Shown here: positions 35,462-42,740 of the stretch, piece by piece
How positions within the stretch are numbered: position 1 is the stretch's first letter
Layout: the number at the start of each line of letters is the position of its first letter
Origin: Croceibacterium aestuarii
GTDB lineage: Bacteria; Pseudomonadota; Alphaproteobacteria; Sphingomonadales; Sphingomonadaceae
Direction: 5' to 3'
DNA: 64,000 nt
Assembly (NCBI RefSeq): GCF_030657335.1
Contig: NZ_CP131039.1
Coordinates: 2,744,501 to 2,808,500 of the forward strand
The notes under the pieces: generated by a model
What the model was told of the DNA's origin: nothing
Database searches by the model: none
The model's input: the letters and a program-made list of their open reading frames with translations, nothing else
Made by a program: the position numbers and the translations under genes

Positions 35462-35767
35462 TCACTTGTCCTCCAGGAAGGATTGCAGGAGCGCGTCGTC
35501 GGCATCGTCGAGAGCATCGCGCTCGCGCTCCGGTTCGGCGACCCCTTCGGTTTCGGTTTCGGTTTCGGGTTCGAGCTTGCCGAGGACCGGCTTGCAGGCG
35601 AACGGCGGCGCTTCATCGCTGATCGAGACGACCTCGACGCGCTTCCAGCCATCGCCGCTGCGGTCCGGCACCTTCACGGTGTCGCCGATGGCTAGCGGCT
35701 CGCCCTCCCATTCGTAGGTGTAGGAGCGGGAATCCTCGGGGCGAAATTTACAGGCAACGAACTGCAT
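35462..35767 (-). CDS. Hypothetical phage protein, acidic repeat tail
   Basis: 101 residues from the ATG at 35767 (MQFVACKFRPEDSRSYTYEW). The N-terminal half is a small beta-rich domain with a WEGEPLAIGDTVKVPDR segment. The C-terminal half has a Glu/Thr run (ETETETEGV) and ends with two helices. It lies 1 nt from the next start. Function unknown. Confidence 0.6.
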   Translation of the reverse strand: MQFVACKFRPEDSRSYTYEWEGEPLAIGDTVKVPDRSGDGWKRVEVVSISDEAPPFACKPVLGKLEPETETETEGVAEPERERDALDDADDALLQSFLEDK

Positions 35768-35796
35768 GGGCGGGGTTCCTTTTCGGTTCGGGTAAT

Positions 35797-36546
35797 TCAG
35801 CGAGCGAGCGCCTTGGCGCACTCGTCGATGCGCACGCCGGGGATGGCGGTCTGGCCCTTCGTGGCCTTGACGATGCGCTGGATGGCCTTGTCGATCGCTT
35901 CGCGAACCGAGGCGTCGTCCTTCACCTTGCGGAAGGCCTTGGAATAGTCCTCCACGGTCGAGATGTAGTCGACCTGCGTCGACACGGTCGCGCCGCCGTC
36001 GCTGCGCACCGGCTCAGGACGAGCGGCAACAGGCGGGGGCGGCGGCAGCGCTTCCTCGAGTTCGTTCTCGCGCGCCAACTCTTCGAGGCGGCGGCGCTCT
36101 TCCTCGGCCTTGCGCTGCTCTTCGATCTCCCGCTGGCGCTTCTCTTGCGCATAGCGGTTCATGTGCTGCTCGACCTTGCTGCGGGCGCCCGCGAGCCGTC
36201 CGGTCAGCGCGTTCTTCTCGGCGTCGCAGACGCGGCCTGCGGTGAGATACGGCGCCTTCACCTTGGTGTGCGTCTCGCTGACCAGCTTGTCGGTGGCACG
36301 AATGATGCGCACCATGTCGCCGGCTCGGCCGAGCGTTTCGTCGTCCGTGACCTGCACGCGGTCGGCGGCGGCTTCGATCTGGTCGAGGCGCGTGTCGAAG
36401 TCGGGCTTCGCGGTGAGCAATTCCTCGCGGAACTGCGCCTTCACGTCGTCCTCTGCGGGAGGGCGGTTGTGACCCATGCCGCCATCGGCTGGCTTTGCCG
36501 CTTCGGGCCAGGGTTGAACGTCATCGAATACAGGCTTGGTCGCCAT
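35797..36546 (-). CDS. Coiled-coil phage protein with GHNRPP motif
   Basis: 249 residues. The N-terminal GGMGHNRPPAEDDV motif is shared with many phage early proteins. A long helical middle follows (about 60-165, with RQREIEEQRKAEEERRRLEE), then a proline run (ALPPPPPVAARP) and a C-terminal helical domain. It is next to the recT module, so a role with recombination is possible; the fold is otherwise unrecognised. Confidence 0.65.
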   Translation of the reverse strand: MATKPVFDDVQPWPEAAKPADGGMGHNRPPAEDDVKAQFREELLTAKPDFDTRLDQIEAAADRVQVTDDETLGRAGDMVRIIRATDKLVSETHTKVKAPYLTAGRVCDAEKNALTGRLAGARSKVEQHMNRYAQEKRQREIEEQRKAEEERRRLEELARENELEEALPPPPPVAARPEPVRSDGGATVSTQVDYISTVEDYSKAFRKVKDDASVREAIDKAIQRIVKATKGQTAIPGVRIDECAKALAR

Positions 36547-36558
36547 GGTCTTTCTCCG

Positions 36559-36948
36559 TCAGAATGGCAGGGGCGTGCTCAAGAGGTCGTGCCGGGCGCG
36601 CGGGTCGGCGTATGCGGAATCGGGCGCATGCTCTTTCGCCCAGTCCTGGCGCTTGCAGGCGAGGCGGTAGTCACGCTCGGTAGAGGGATGCTTGGCGCAG
36701 ACCGGCCAGACGCGCTCGACGTCGATCGGTTCGCCATTGAACAAGGCCTGCCAGCGCCATGACCGGTCCAGCTCTTCGCCGGTAACCGGGTCGTGCGGCG
36801 GGCCGTACCAGACCTTGACCACGCCCCAGACCGCGCCGCCGTGCAGGCGGAAGCGATAGAAGCCTTCGACCGGCGTCGAGGCGTCGAACCCCGCGCGAGC
36901 AGGCGCTGGCGCAGTGCTGTCAGTGTATGAGCGAAACGCGCGGCTCAC
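36559..36948 (-). CDS. Hypothetical phage protein
   Basis: 129 residues starting at a GTG that overlaps the upstream stop (GTGA). A beta-rich core (GFYRFRLHGGAVWGVVKVWYGPPHDPVTGEELDRSWRWQA) is followed by a Cys-containing segment (VWPVCAKHPSTERDYRLACKRQDWAK). No family recognised. Confidence 0.65.
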   Translation of the reverse strand: MSRAFRSYTDSTAPAPARAGFDASTPVEGFYRFRLHGGAVWGVVKVWYGPPHDPVTGEELDRSWRWQALFNGEPIDVERVWPVCAKHPSTERDYRLACKRQDWAKEHAPDSAYADPRARHDLLSTPLPF

Positions 36949-37172
36949 CGCCCGTCTCCGATGCTACCACCGGCCTCTTCGGCGGTAGCGAGGGAAGCCG
37001 GCGCGGCTACTGGGGATGCGCCAGAGGACGGCTCGGGAAGGGTTGGAGGCGTGGCGATCCACACTCCCGCCAGCGCGGCGAACGCGAGCGCCATGGCGGC
37101 GGCGTCACCGGGGAGACTGCGGAGCAGGCCGAGGGCGCGGGCTTCGGCGAGGAGGTTGGCGACGGGGCGCAT
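36945..37172 (-). CDS. Small single-pass phage membrane protein
   Basis: 75 residues from the ATG at 37172 (GTG at 37175 is the alternative). One predicted TM (AAAMALAFAALAGVWI) lies at about 24-40, with a short N-terminal cytosolic helix and an Ala/Pro/Ser-rich tail. Overlaps at both ends with neighbours. Function unknown. Confidence 0.5.
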   Translation of the reverse strand: MRPVANLLAEARALGLLRSLPGDAAAMALAFAALAGVWIATPPTLPEPSSGASPVAAPASLATAEEAGGSIGDGR

Positions 37173-37612
37173 CACTGCTCGACCAGCGAAAGATCAGCCC
37201 CGACCGCGTTGCCGTCGCGCATCGTCCACGGCTCGACCGGGTCGAAGCCTTCGCCGACGCACACCTGCATCACGAGCTCGGGATATTCGGGATGTTCGCG
37301 CACGGACTTGCCGTCGGCGCCGCGCACCCATCCGGGGTTCGATTTCTTCCTGACCACGAACACGCTCAGCAGGTGCCGGCGCTCGGGGCGAAGGCTCGCG
37401 TCGCTGCGCAGCACGAGGATCGAGGACTTGTGCATCAGGCAGGTGCAGGCGCAATCCGCCGCATCCTTGGCGGTCTCGACCCATTCGGGCAGATCGACCG
37501 GCTTTGCCTCGTGGCGCGGGTTGCCCTGGTCTTCGGCGAGAACCTGCCACGCCTTGAACTGGACGGCGCGGAAGGCGCTGCCGGGGCGGGCTATGTGCTG
37601 CAGGACGCTCAT
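37172..37612 (-). CDS. Hypothetical phage protein
   Basis: 146 residues from the ATG at 37612. The body (SAFRAVQFKAWQVLAEDQGNPRH) and the Cys cluster CACTCLMHKSSIL look structured. PGWVRGADGKSVREHPEYPELVMQVCVGEGFDPVEPWTMRDG follows. No family recognised. The ATG overlaps the previous stop by 4 nt. Confidence 0.6.
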   Translation of the reverse strand: MSVLQHIARPGSAFRAVQFKAWQVLAEDQGNPRHEAKPVDLPEWVETAKDAADCACTCLMHKSSILVLRSDASLRPERRHLLSVFVVRKKSNPGWVRGADGKSVREHPEYPELVMQVCVGEGFDPVEPWTMRDGNAVGADLSLVEQ

Positions 37613-37953
37613 GCTGCACCCCCGCAGGCATTCCGCAGGACGCCGAGGGCGAACTCGACAACGTCGGTGCGCTCCCAATCCCCTTCCATGGACTGAACGC
37701 AGCGCCTGAGCGCCTCGACCAGCTTCGCATGGCTGTTCGCCGCCCGCACGATGAACTCGGCATTGGCCACCGCAACCGAGCGCGATTGGCTATCGTCTGC
37801 CTCGTCGATTGTCCGACACACGAAATCGAAGGTGTGGTGCGTCGTGCCGTCGATTATCTCGCCGTCGACGTTGCCGATGACCGTGGTCTGGCCTTCAAGG
37901 TCGAAGTCGTGCTTGACCTGCCACGGGGTGCCGGTGGGAGAGATCGCGCTCAC
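37609..37953 (-). CDS. Hypothetical phage protein
   Basis: 114 residues from GTG 37953. A beta-rich N-terminal half (DLEGQTTVIGNVDGEIIDGTTHHTFDFVCRT) is followed by a helical C-terminal half (SHAKLVEALRRCVQSMEG). It is second in the leftward operon and overlaps both neighbours by 4 nt. No family recognised. Confidence 0.6.
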   Translation of the reverse strand: MSAISPTGTPWQVKHDFDLEGQTTVIGNVDGEIIDGTTHHTFDFVCRTIDEADDSQSRSVAVANAEFIVRAANSHAKLVEALRRCVQSMEGDWERTDVVEFALGVLRNACGGAA

Positions 37954-38339
37954 GCCGCGAGCCTCCCCGCCCCGTGCTTCGCCAGCATCAGCGCGTCCCA
38001 GTAGGAAAACCCCTTGCCCACGAGCCGCGAGATTTCAGCCTGCTCGGCCCTGTGTCGGCGCTGCTCGGCGGCGGCTTTCTCGAACTCGGGAATGCGTGAG
38101 GAATGGCGCAGCGAGCACGCCGCGGTGACAACCTGCTCGACGCGGTAGGTCACGCCCTCGCTCGGCTGCCACGCCGCATCGGCCTCGGCATCCTCGCGAC
38201 GGGCGTAGTACGTCTGGCCCTGCTGGATGCGACCGCCGCACTCCGACACGATCACAAAGCCGTAGGCGCTGCCGGCGCCGTAGCGTTCCTCGGCGGTCAG
38301 GCCGAAGTTGTCGCGGATGGTGGGGGACTGGCTTTGCAT
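37950..38339 (-). CDS. Hypothetical phage protein, first gene of the leftward early operon
   Basis: 129 residues. CGGAGA lies 6 bases before the ATG. The middle has GGRIQQGQTYYARREDAEADAAW and a helix-rich end with SRLVGKGFSYWDALMLAKHGAGR. It is the first gene after the PL promoter and is therefore expected to be repressed in the lysogen. Function unknown. Confidence 0.65.
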   Translation of the reverse strand: MQSQSPTIRDNFGLTAEERYGAGSAYGFVIVSECGGRIQQGQTYYARREDAEADAAWQPSEGVTYRVEQVVTAACSLRHSSRIPEFEKAAAEQRRHRAEQAEISRLVGKGFSYWDALMLAKHGAGRLAA

Positions 38340-38364
38340 CGGCTATCTCCGTTCGTTGGAGATA

Positions 38365-38416
38365 TATATACCGATACGGTATTAACGCGTCAACACAGAA
38401 TATGCCGTTATGGTAT
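38365..38416 (-). promoter_or_regulatory. PL promoter with two repressor operators
   Basis: On the minus strand TTGACG (38393-38388) and TATATA (38370-38365) are separated by exactly 17 bases. A perfect 6-3-6 palindrome ATACCG-ATA-CGGTAT covers 38368-38382, overlapping the -10 box. A second, two-mismatch copy (ATGCCG-TTA-TGGTAT) lies at 38402-38416, 34 bases away and upstream of the -35. The same palindrome occurs in PR, so the repressor should bind here. Confidence 0.85.
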
Positions 38417-38430
38417 GTTTTTTGGCGCCG

Positions 38431-39114
38431 CTATCGTTTTGCCTTCATCTTCTTCGCCCGGATTCGAGCGATGGCCTTATCCCAATCGTCCGCCCAGCCC
38501 CCGGCCTTCGCCTGTTCGCAAAGCTCGATTGCGCGATCAAAGTTGCCGCGTTTCTCTTCGATGATGCGAAGCTGCCGAAAGCACGCGTGGGCGGGAACGG
38601 AGCCGAAGAACTCCTTTGCTTCCATCGCCGCTTGCTCGTGAATCGCAATGCACATCTCGCAGGCCGCGATCGCCTTCTCCAGCGCGCCCGGCACGCTGTC
38701 GCGCCACCGGTAAAAGACCGCGCAATGGTTCGCGAGGGCGAAATGACGGTCGAGAGCAGAGATGGCCGGGGAGTAGAACTCAACCGACTTTTCGAGGAAT
38801 GCTATCGCGCAGTGCTCGTGGCCGGGTGTGCTGAACCATGTCGCCAGCATCGAGAGATAGGTGAACGGGCTGGTTTCGGTGTGGCAGCCCCACCCTTCCA
38901 CGAGCCGCCGATCAGCTTGAGCGACTCGTGCGGCTGGCGGAGCGATACTGGCGACGACGCCGAGCGGGGCATATGTCTCCGCCATCCAGTCTCGATCGGC
39001 CTTGGAGAAGGTCTCAAGCCACCAATCCTGAAGGCCTAAGGCAGCGATGTCCCCACCGGCGACCTCGTGACCAAGGATGGGCTGGCTACGACCTCGGAGC
39101 CAGCGCGCGATCAC
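38431..39114 (-). CDS. Cytosolic helical (TPR-like) protein coupled to the lipoprotein gene
   Basis: 227 residues from GTG 39114, chosen because it overlaps the lipoprotein stop as GTGA. The start of the conserved part is IAALGLQDWWLETFSKADRDWM, with repeated helix pairs (SALDRHFALANHCAVFYRWRD, GALEKAIAACEMCIAIHEQAA, NFDRAIELCEQAKAGGWADD) that look like TPR-type repeats. No catalytic motif. It lies on the repressor side of PL, so it is probably made in lysogens. Superinfection exclusion is an attractive but untested idea. Confidence 0.7.
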   Translation of the reverse strand: MIARWLRGRSQPILGHEVAGGDIAALGLQDWWLETFSKADRDWMAETYAPLGVVASIAPPAARVAQADRRLVEGWGCHTETSPFTYLSMLATWFSTPGHEHCAIAFLEKSVEFYSPAISALDRHFALANHCAVFYRWRDSVPGALEKAIAACEMCIAIHEQAAMEAKEFFGSVPAHACFRQLRIIEEKRGNFDRAIELCEQAKAGGWADDWDKAIARIRAKKMKAKR

Positions 39115-39383
39115 TCGCTGCAGCTGAAAATGAGCACGGCGTAGTTGGAACCTGAAGCCAGGCCCTGCTGCGTAGTATTGCCCTCGACCTGCAGTCGTTT
39201 CCCTTGCGCACTGCAGAATCGCGCCGCGTGCTCGGCGACGTTGCCAGAGAGGATATCCATCTCCGAAAGCGAGTATTGGCCGCCACCGAGGCTCTTGACC
39301 GCTCCATTCGATGCCGGGTCCATCGAAGCGCACCCAGCGAGGCCAATCGCGATCAAGGAGAGAGTGGGTACGAGATACCGCAT
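39111..39383 (-). CDS. Small prophage lipoprotein
   Basis: 90 residues from the ATG at 39383. Signal peptide and lipobox (YLVPTLSLIAIGLAGC, Cys about 18), then a folded-looking domain with FCSAQGKRLQVEG and YAVLIFSCSE; the two cysteines could form a disulfide. It is 24 bp downstream of the repressor gene on the same strand. Phage lipoproteins expressed from the lysogen often block re-infection, which is inference here. Confidence 0.75.
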   Translation of the reverse strand: MRYLVPTLSLIAIGLAGCASMDPASNGAVKSLGGGQYSLSEMDILSGNVAEHAARFCSAQGKRLQVEGNTTQQGLASGSNYAVLIFSCSE

Positions 39384-39407
39384 TTCAGCATGCTCCATCT
39401 GCGAGAA

Positions 39408-40055
39408 CTATTCGGGTCGAACCGACGAGACGACGACCGCGGCGATGCGAATTTCCCGAATGCCAGGCTCAGGCTCGCCTACACGATAGGGTGAGTGGGC
39501 CGGGTTTGTCGAGCGAGGCACCAGCCAGAGCTCCCCGTCTTGCTCGACAAGCTCTTTCACGGTGGCCTCAACCTCGCCGCTCTCGTTGGTGCGAACAACA
39601 ACAACGCGCTTGCCGGGCTCAGGCTCGACGTGCCCGAACACCGACACGCATTCGACGATGGTTCCCGGGGGATAGAGCACGTCCATGCTGTCGCCCACCA
39701 CGCGCAAGCCGAACCGATGTTCCGGCGCCGCAGTCACATCGGAGCGACCGGTGAAGCTCTGCCATTCGTCCTGCGGCATCTCCAGCGCTGCACGCCAGAC
39801 GCCGGCTGCGACTTCACCCTTCACGAACAGCCGCGGACCGATCGGGACTGCGACGGTCTCGTCGATCAAGGATCCGGGGTCGACGTCGAGCGCTTTCGCC
39901 AGCTCGATAAGCTGACCGAGATCCGGCTCGCGCTTTCCGGTTTCCCATCGCTGGACCGTCGGCTGCTCTACGCCAAGGCGTTCCGCAAGCGTGGCCTGCG
40001 TAAATCCCTTTGCCTTCCGAATCGAGGCCAAGCGGTCCAAATACCCCATCGGCAT
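39408..40055 (-). CDS. C1-like repressor with S24 autoprotease domain
   Basis: 215 residues from the ATG at 40055 (ATG 40049 also possible). N-terminal helix-turn-helix (LDRLASIRKAKGFTQATLAERLGVEQPTVQRWETGKREP), then an S24 domain with AAG cleavage-like site in VKGEVAAGVW, catalytic Ser in GDSMDVLYPPG, and a Lys candidate in TVKELVEQDG. It should repress PL and PR by the ATACCG-N3-CGGTAT operators and be inactivated by RecA during SOS (family knowledge). Confidence 0.92.
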   Translation of the reverse strand: MPMGYLDRLASIRKAKGFTQATLAERLGVEQPTVQRWETGKREPDLGQLIELAKALDVDPGSLIDETVAVPIGPRLFVKGEVAAGVWRAALEMPQDEWQSFTGRSDVTAAPEHRFGLRVVGDSMDVLYPPGTIVECVSVFGHVEPEPGKRVVVVRTNESGEVEATVKELVEQDGELWLVPRSTNPAHSPYRVGEPEPGIREIRIAAVVVSSVRPE

Positions 40056-40098
40056 ATTCTGCCCGCCCAGGAAAATGGGCGGTATAGCCAGACTGGTA

Positions 40099-40126
40099 TT
40101 GCCATAGCATACCGTTTCGGTATATT
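40099..40126 (+). promoter_or_regulatory. PR promoter with embedded repressor operator
   Basis: TTGCCA (40099-40104) and TATATT (40121-40126) are separated by 16 bases. The perfect palindrome ATACCG-TTT-CGGTAT (40109-40123) fills the spacer and overlaps the -10. The cro-like gene begins 9 bases downstream of the -10. Repressor binding would block RNA polymerase directly. Confidence 0.85.
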
Positions 40127-40134
40127 CCGCGCTC

Positions 40135-40386
40135 ATGGCCACCTACCGAGAGACACTCAACGCATACCTGAAGCGTGAGGAAAACAGCGAGGCAACGCTG
40201 GCCGAAAAGGCTGGCTGCACGCAGGCTTCAATCAACCGATATCGGAACGGGAAGCGCTTCCCCGATATCGAGCAGGCGCGAAAGATCGCCGCCGCCACAG
40301 ACGGCGAAGTCTCGCTTGAGCTTTGGCAAAGCGATTTTCTTCGGCGCTCTGGTCTCACCCCCACCGGCGAAGCGGAGGCGGCATGA
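40135..40386 (+). CDS. Cro-like helix-turn-helix protein
   Basis: 83 residues. YLKREENSEATLAEKAGCTQASINRYRNGKRFPDIEQARKIAAAT is a compact Cro-type helix-turn-helix. It is divergent from the repressor and is the first gene from PR. It probably recognises the same operators and favours the lytic path. Confidence 0.85.
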   Translation: MATYRETLNAYLKREENSEATLAEKAGCTQASINRYRNGKRFPDIEQARKIAAATDGEVSLELWQSDFLRRSGLTPTGEAEAA

Positions 40387-40419
40387 GCGCGCGGCAACCC
40401 ATCTTCACAGGAGCACCCT

Positions 40420-40560
40420 ATGCCTTGGCCACCCGAATGGTCCGTCGTCATCCTGTGTGCACTCCTCATGCTCTACGGCTTCTGGTTGTCGGCGACCGAA
40501 AGACGCTTGCGGCGCAGCGTGCGCGAGCTGGAGGACATCGTCAGACGTATCCATCGCTGA
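40420..40560 (+). CDS. Tiny membrane protein
   Basis: 46 residues with AGGAG 7 bases before the ATG. One TM (SVVILCALLMLYGFWLSA, about 8-25) is followed by a basic amphipathic tail (ERRLRRSVRELEDIVRRIHR). The last 88 bp overlap the opposing gene 40473-40922 end to end. Both reading frames look like proteins, so the overlap needs a check. Confidence 0.6.
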   Translation: MPWPPEWSVVILCALLMLYGFWLSATERRLRRSVRELEDIVRRIHR

Positions 40561-40922
40561 GCGTTCCGGTTCGACAAACCCAGGTCGAACGTCGCTGTTT
40601 CGCCGGCCCGAACATGCCAATCGAGCCTCAATGGCGAAGGCACCCGAACCACCTTAGGCGGGGTGTATTCCCATCCCTCGCCGGGCGCGTGCCGCGTCTC
40701 GATGAAATCTGCCTTGGCCTCTGCTCGATCGATGAACAGGTCTTCGTTCAGCCGGTTGACGACTGTGATCGTGACGAAGGGGTGTTCCGGGTTCCATGCC
40801 GCTCGCACGATGGGCATCGCTTGCCGCGCTTCGGCGCGCTTGCGCTCGAACCACGTCGCAGCCGCCCCGCTCATTGCCATAGCGGTCAGCACGACGCCAA
40901 CCCACTCCGGTGTGATCTGCAT
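40473..40922 (-). CDS. Membrane-anchored phage protein on the opposite strand
   Basis: 149 residues. One N-terminal TM (EWVGVVLTAMAMSGAAATWF), then a soluble beta-rich domain (MPIVRAAWNPEHPFVTITVVNRLNEDLFIDRAEAKADFIETR; RAGETATFDLGLSN). It faces against the rightward PR operon, a layout typical of a moron gene with its own promoter. The function is unknown; a surface-exclusion role is one option. Confidence 0.6.
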   Translation of the reverse strand: MQITPEWVGVVLTAMAMSGAAATWFERKRAEARQAMPIVRAAWNPEHPFVTITVVNRLNEDLFIDRAEAKADFIETRHAPGEGWEYTPPKVVRVPSPLRLDWHVRAGETATFDLGLSNRNAQRWIRLTMSSSSRTLRRKRLSVADNQKP

Positions 40923-40975
40923 GCGGCAGGATTCCGTAACGGCTGTCCAGAGTCCAGCCCCGAACAGGCCGCCGC

Positions 40976-41275
40976 ATGAGCGCGCCGGAGCCTTTCACCG
41001 CGGAGCAGATCGCCTTCCTTCGCCAGATGATGGCCGAAGAGGTCGAGATCGCGGTTGCGGCGGGCGTCGGCGACACACGCCGCCTGCTCGACGGTATTCC
41101 GCTCATCCGGGCGGAGATGGCGCTTCAGGCCTTGCCGGGAGAGACCCGCAAGGAGCAGCTCGTTCGTGCCAACGAAGACGCGTCGAACCGCGTCAACGAG
41201 GAACACGGCGTTCAGCGCTGGTTGGACGGCCTCAGGAGCGACATCGAAGAGCAATTGCGTCGAGGGTCTGCTTAA
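40976..41275 (+). CDS. Hypothetical helical phage protein
   Basis: 99 residues, mostly alpha-helical and acidic (FTAEQIAFLRQMMAEEVEIAVAAGVGDTRRLLDGIPLIRAEMALQAL). No family recognised. Its 3' end overlaps the opposing gene 41232-41468 by 44 bp. Confidence 0.6.
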   Translation: MSAPEPFTAEQIAFLRQMMAEEVEIAVAAGVGDTRRLLDGIPLIRAEMALQALPGETRKEQLVRANEDASNRVNEEHGVQRWLDGLRSDIEEQLRRGSA

Positions 41276-41468
41276 TATGGTCAGCGAGCATATCTCTGTC
41301 GGCCTTGCTGCTGATTCCGGGTGCCGGGTATCCGCGCGACCTGATGTAATCGATGTCTTGCTGGACGAATATTTTCCGCTCCGCGAGGCGTTCGATGATG
41401 CCGAACGCGAGGTCCATGCTCGTGCGGGCGATGAGGTAAGCGTCTTCGCTCGTATTCGTGTTGGCCAT
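41232..41468 (-). CDS. Small hypothetical phage protein on the opposite strand
   Basis: 78 residues from the ATG at 41468; AAGGGA about 7 bases upstream favours it over ATG 41474. Sequence NTNTSEDAYLIARTSMDLAFGIIERLAERKIFVQQDIDYIRSRG is helical; no family recognised. With 40473-40922 it is the second gene running against the PR transcript. Confidence 0.55.
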   Translation of the reverse strand: MANTNTSEDAYLIARTSMDLAFGIIERLAERKIFVQQDIDYIRSRGYPAPGISSKADRDMLADHIKQTLDAIALRCRS

Positions 41469-41551
41469 AGCCATTCCCTTCGTGCTGTCTTCGACTCCAG
41501 CACGATAGCCGAAGCGGGGAGCGATGGAAGCGCTCCCCGTGGAGGCGCCGC

Positions 41552-41812
41552 ATGATCGACACCGCCTCCCCTCCCGGTTCGTACAGGTCCGCACTCAACC
41601 CCGCCGCAAGCTGCAAGGCCTGCGCGCAGAGCGTCTGCGGCTGCGAGGATCTGGTCTACGCGGGCGTCGTCCCGCCCCTCACACCGAACGATGCGGCGGA
41701 CGCGACCCCCGCCGCGTCTCCCCGCCGGGGCGTCTCCCCTCCTCCTTCGTACGTCCCGGCGGGGCTTTCTCTCGACACAGTTTTTCACCCTGCGGAGAAT
41801 GCCCGTGCGTAG
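41552..41812 (+). CDS. Small Cys/Pro-rich phage protein
   Basis: 86 residues. GGAGG 8 bases before the ATG supports the start. CKACAQSVCGCEDL gives four close cysteines, then a Pro/Ala-rich tail follows. It overlaps the start of the next gene by 14 bp. Function unknown; it may be a metal-binding regulator. Confidence 0.5.
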   Translation: MIDTASPPGSYRSALNPAASCKACAQSVCGCEDLVYAGVVPPLTPNDAADATPAASPRRGVSPPPSYVPAGLSLDTVFHPAENARA

Positions 41813-42278
41813 CGACAATGTCCTGTTGCCGATCGCCATGCCGACGCAAAAGCAGTTGCGCGATGCGATAGCGAACATCATCCGCGACATTCAGCGCGAT
41901 CACGGCGAAACCGACCAGTGCACCGCCGACCGCGTGGGCGTTTCCATCGGCACGGTGCGCAACGCCCGGAACGAGACGGCCGACCTCAACGCTCTGACCA
42001 TCGCCAAGATCGGCGCGGTCTACGGCGCTCGCTACGTCGATCCCTACAACGCGCTCTACGGAGCGACCGCGCATCCGCTCTCCACCTCTGAGGTCGATCC
42101 ACTGAGCGATATGGCGCGGGCCGTCGCGACAATTTGCGACATGCGCCGGGCGGACAGTCCGGGCGGCTCTACGGAGTTGCCGAAGGAAAAGCTGGACGCG
42201 CTGCCTAGCCTGAAAGCCGCGGCCGCTTCGTTGACGGCTTACATCGCCAGCATCGAACGACTGCGAGCGGCGGCATGA
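41799..42278 (+). CDS. Helix-turn-helix phage protein
   Basis: 159 residues from ATG 41799 (ATG 41838 possible). A DNA-binding-like segment has QLRDAIANIIRDIQRDHGETDQCTADRVGVSIGTVRNARNETADL. The C-terminal half (LPSLKAAAASLTAYIASIERL) is helical. It is probably a regulator of the right early operon; no close family is named. Confidence 0.65.
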   Translation: MPVRSDNVLLPIAMPTQKQLRDAIANIIRDIQRDHGETDQCTADRVGVSIGTVRNARNETADLNALTIAKIGAVYGARYVDPYNALYGATAHPLSTSEVDPLSDMARAVATICDMRRADSPGGSTELPKEKLDALPSLKAAAASLTAYIASIERLRAAA

Positions 42279-42739
42279 CCGGCGGCTCGCAGCAACTCCG
42301 GCAGTTTCGCATCGCTATCCGCTCAGGCGCGACTCTCGAGGAAGCCTCCGCAGCGACGGGCGGCATCATCGGCCCCGACGAGGGCCGCATTCACCTCGCA
42401 GCCGACGCGAAAAATCCCCCGCCGCCCGAGGCTTTCGAATTGCTCGGACACAATCACCCACCAGAGGAACCCGCCATGGCCAATACCACCGACGACCGCC
42501 TGCGCCTGCTGATCGAGCGCATCGAACGCCTTGAGGAAGAAAAGAAGGGCATCGCCGACGATATCCGCGACGTTTACGCCGAGGCCAAGGCGGTCGGCTA
42601 TGACGCCGCCCTTGTTCGCAAGGTCGTGAAGCTTCGCAAGATGCAGGCCGACGCTCGCGCGGAAATGGACACGGTGCTGGCGACCTACTGCGCCGCCGTG
42701 GGTTTGCAACTCGACCTCCCGCTCGCCGTCGCCGCCTGA
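42275..42739 (+). CDS. GapR-like (DUF2312) protein with N-terminal extension
   Basis: 154 residues from ATG 42275, which overlaps the previous stop (ATGA). The C-terminal part (about 68-154) is a clear GapR domain: RLLIERIERLEEEKKGIADDIRDVYAEAKAVGYDAALVRKVVKLRKM. GapR binds overtwisted DNA and helps replication elongation. The first 67 residues (ATLEEASAATGGIIGPDEG, then a GHNHPPEE motif) are an unusual fused extension. An internal ATG at 42476 with AGAGGA upstream could give the GapR core alone. Confidence 0.8.
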   Translation: MTGGSQQLRQFRIAIRSGATLEEASAATGGIIGPDEGRIHLAADAKNPPPPEAFELLGHNHPPEEPAMANTTDDRLRLLIERIERLEEEKKGIADDIRDVYAEAKAVGYDAALVRKVVKLRKMQADARAEMDTVLATYCAAVGLQLDLPLAVAA

Positions 42740-42740
42740 C

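Noticed and set aside
40080-40099. GGTAT half-sites near PR considered as extra operators
   Set aside because: The matching left half-sites are missing.
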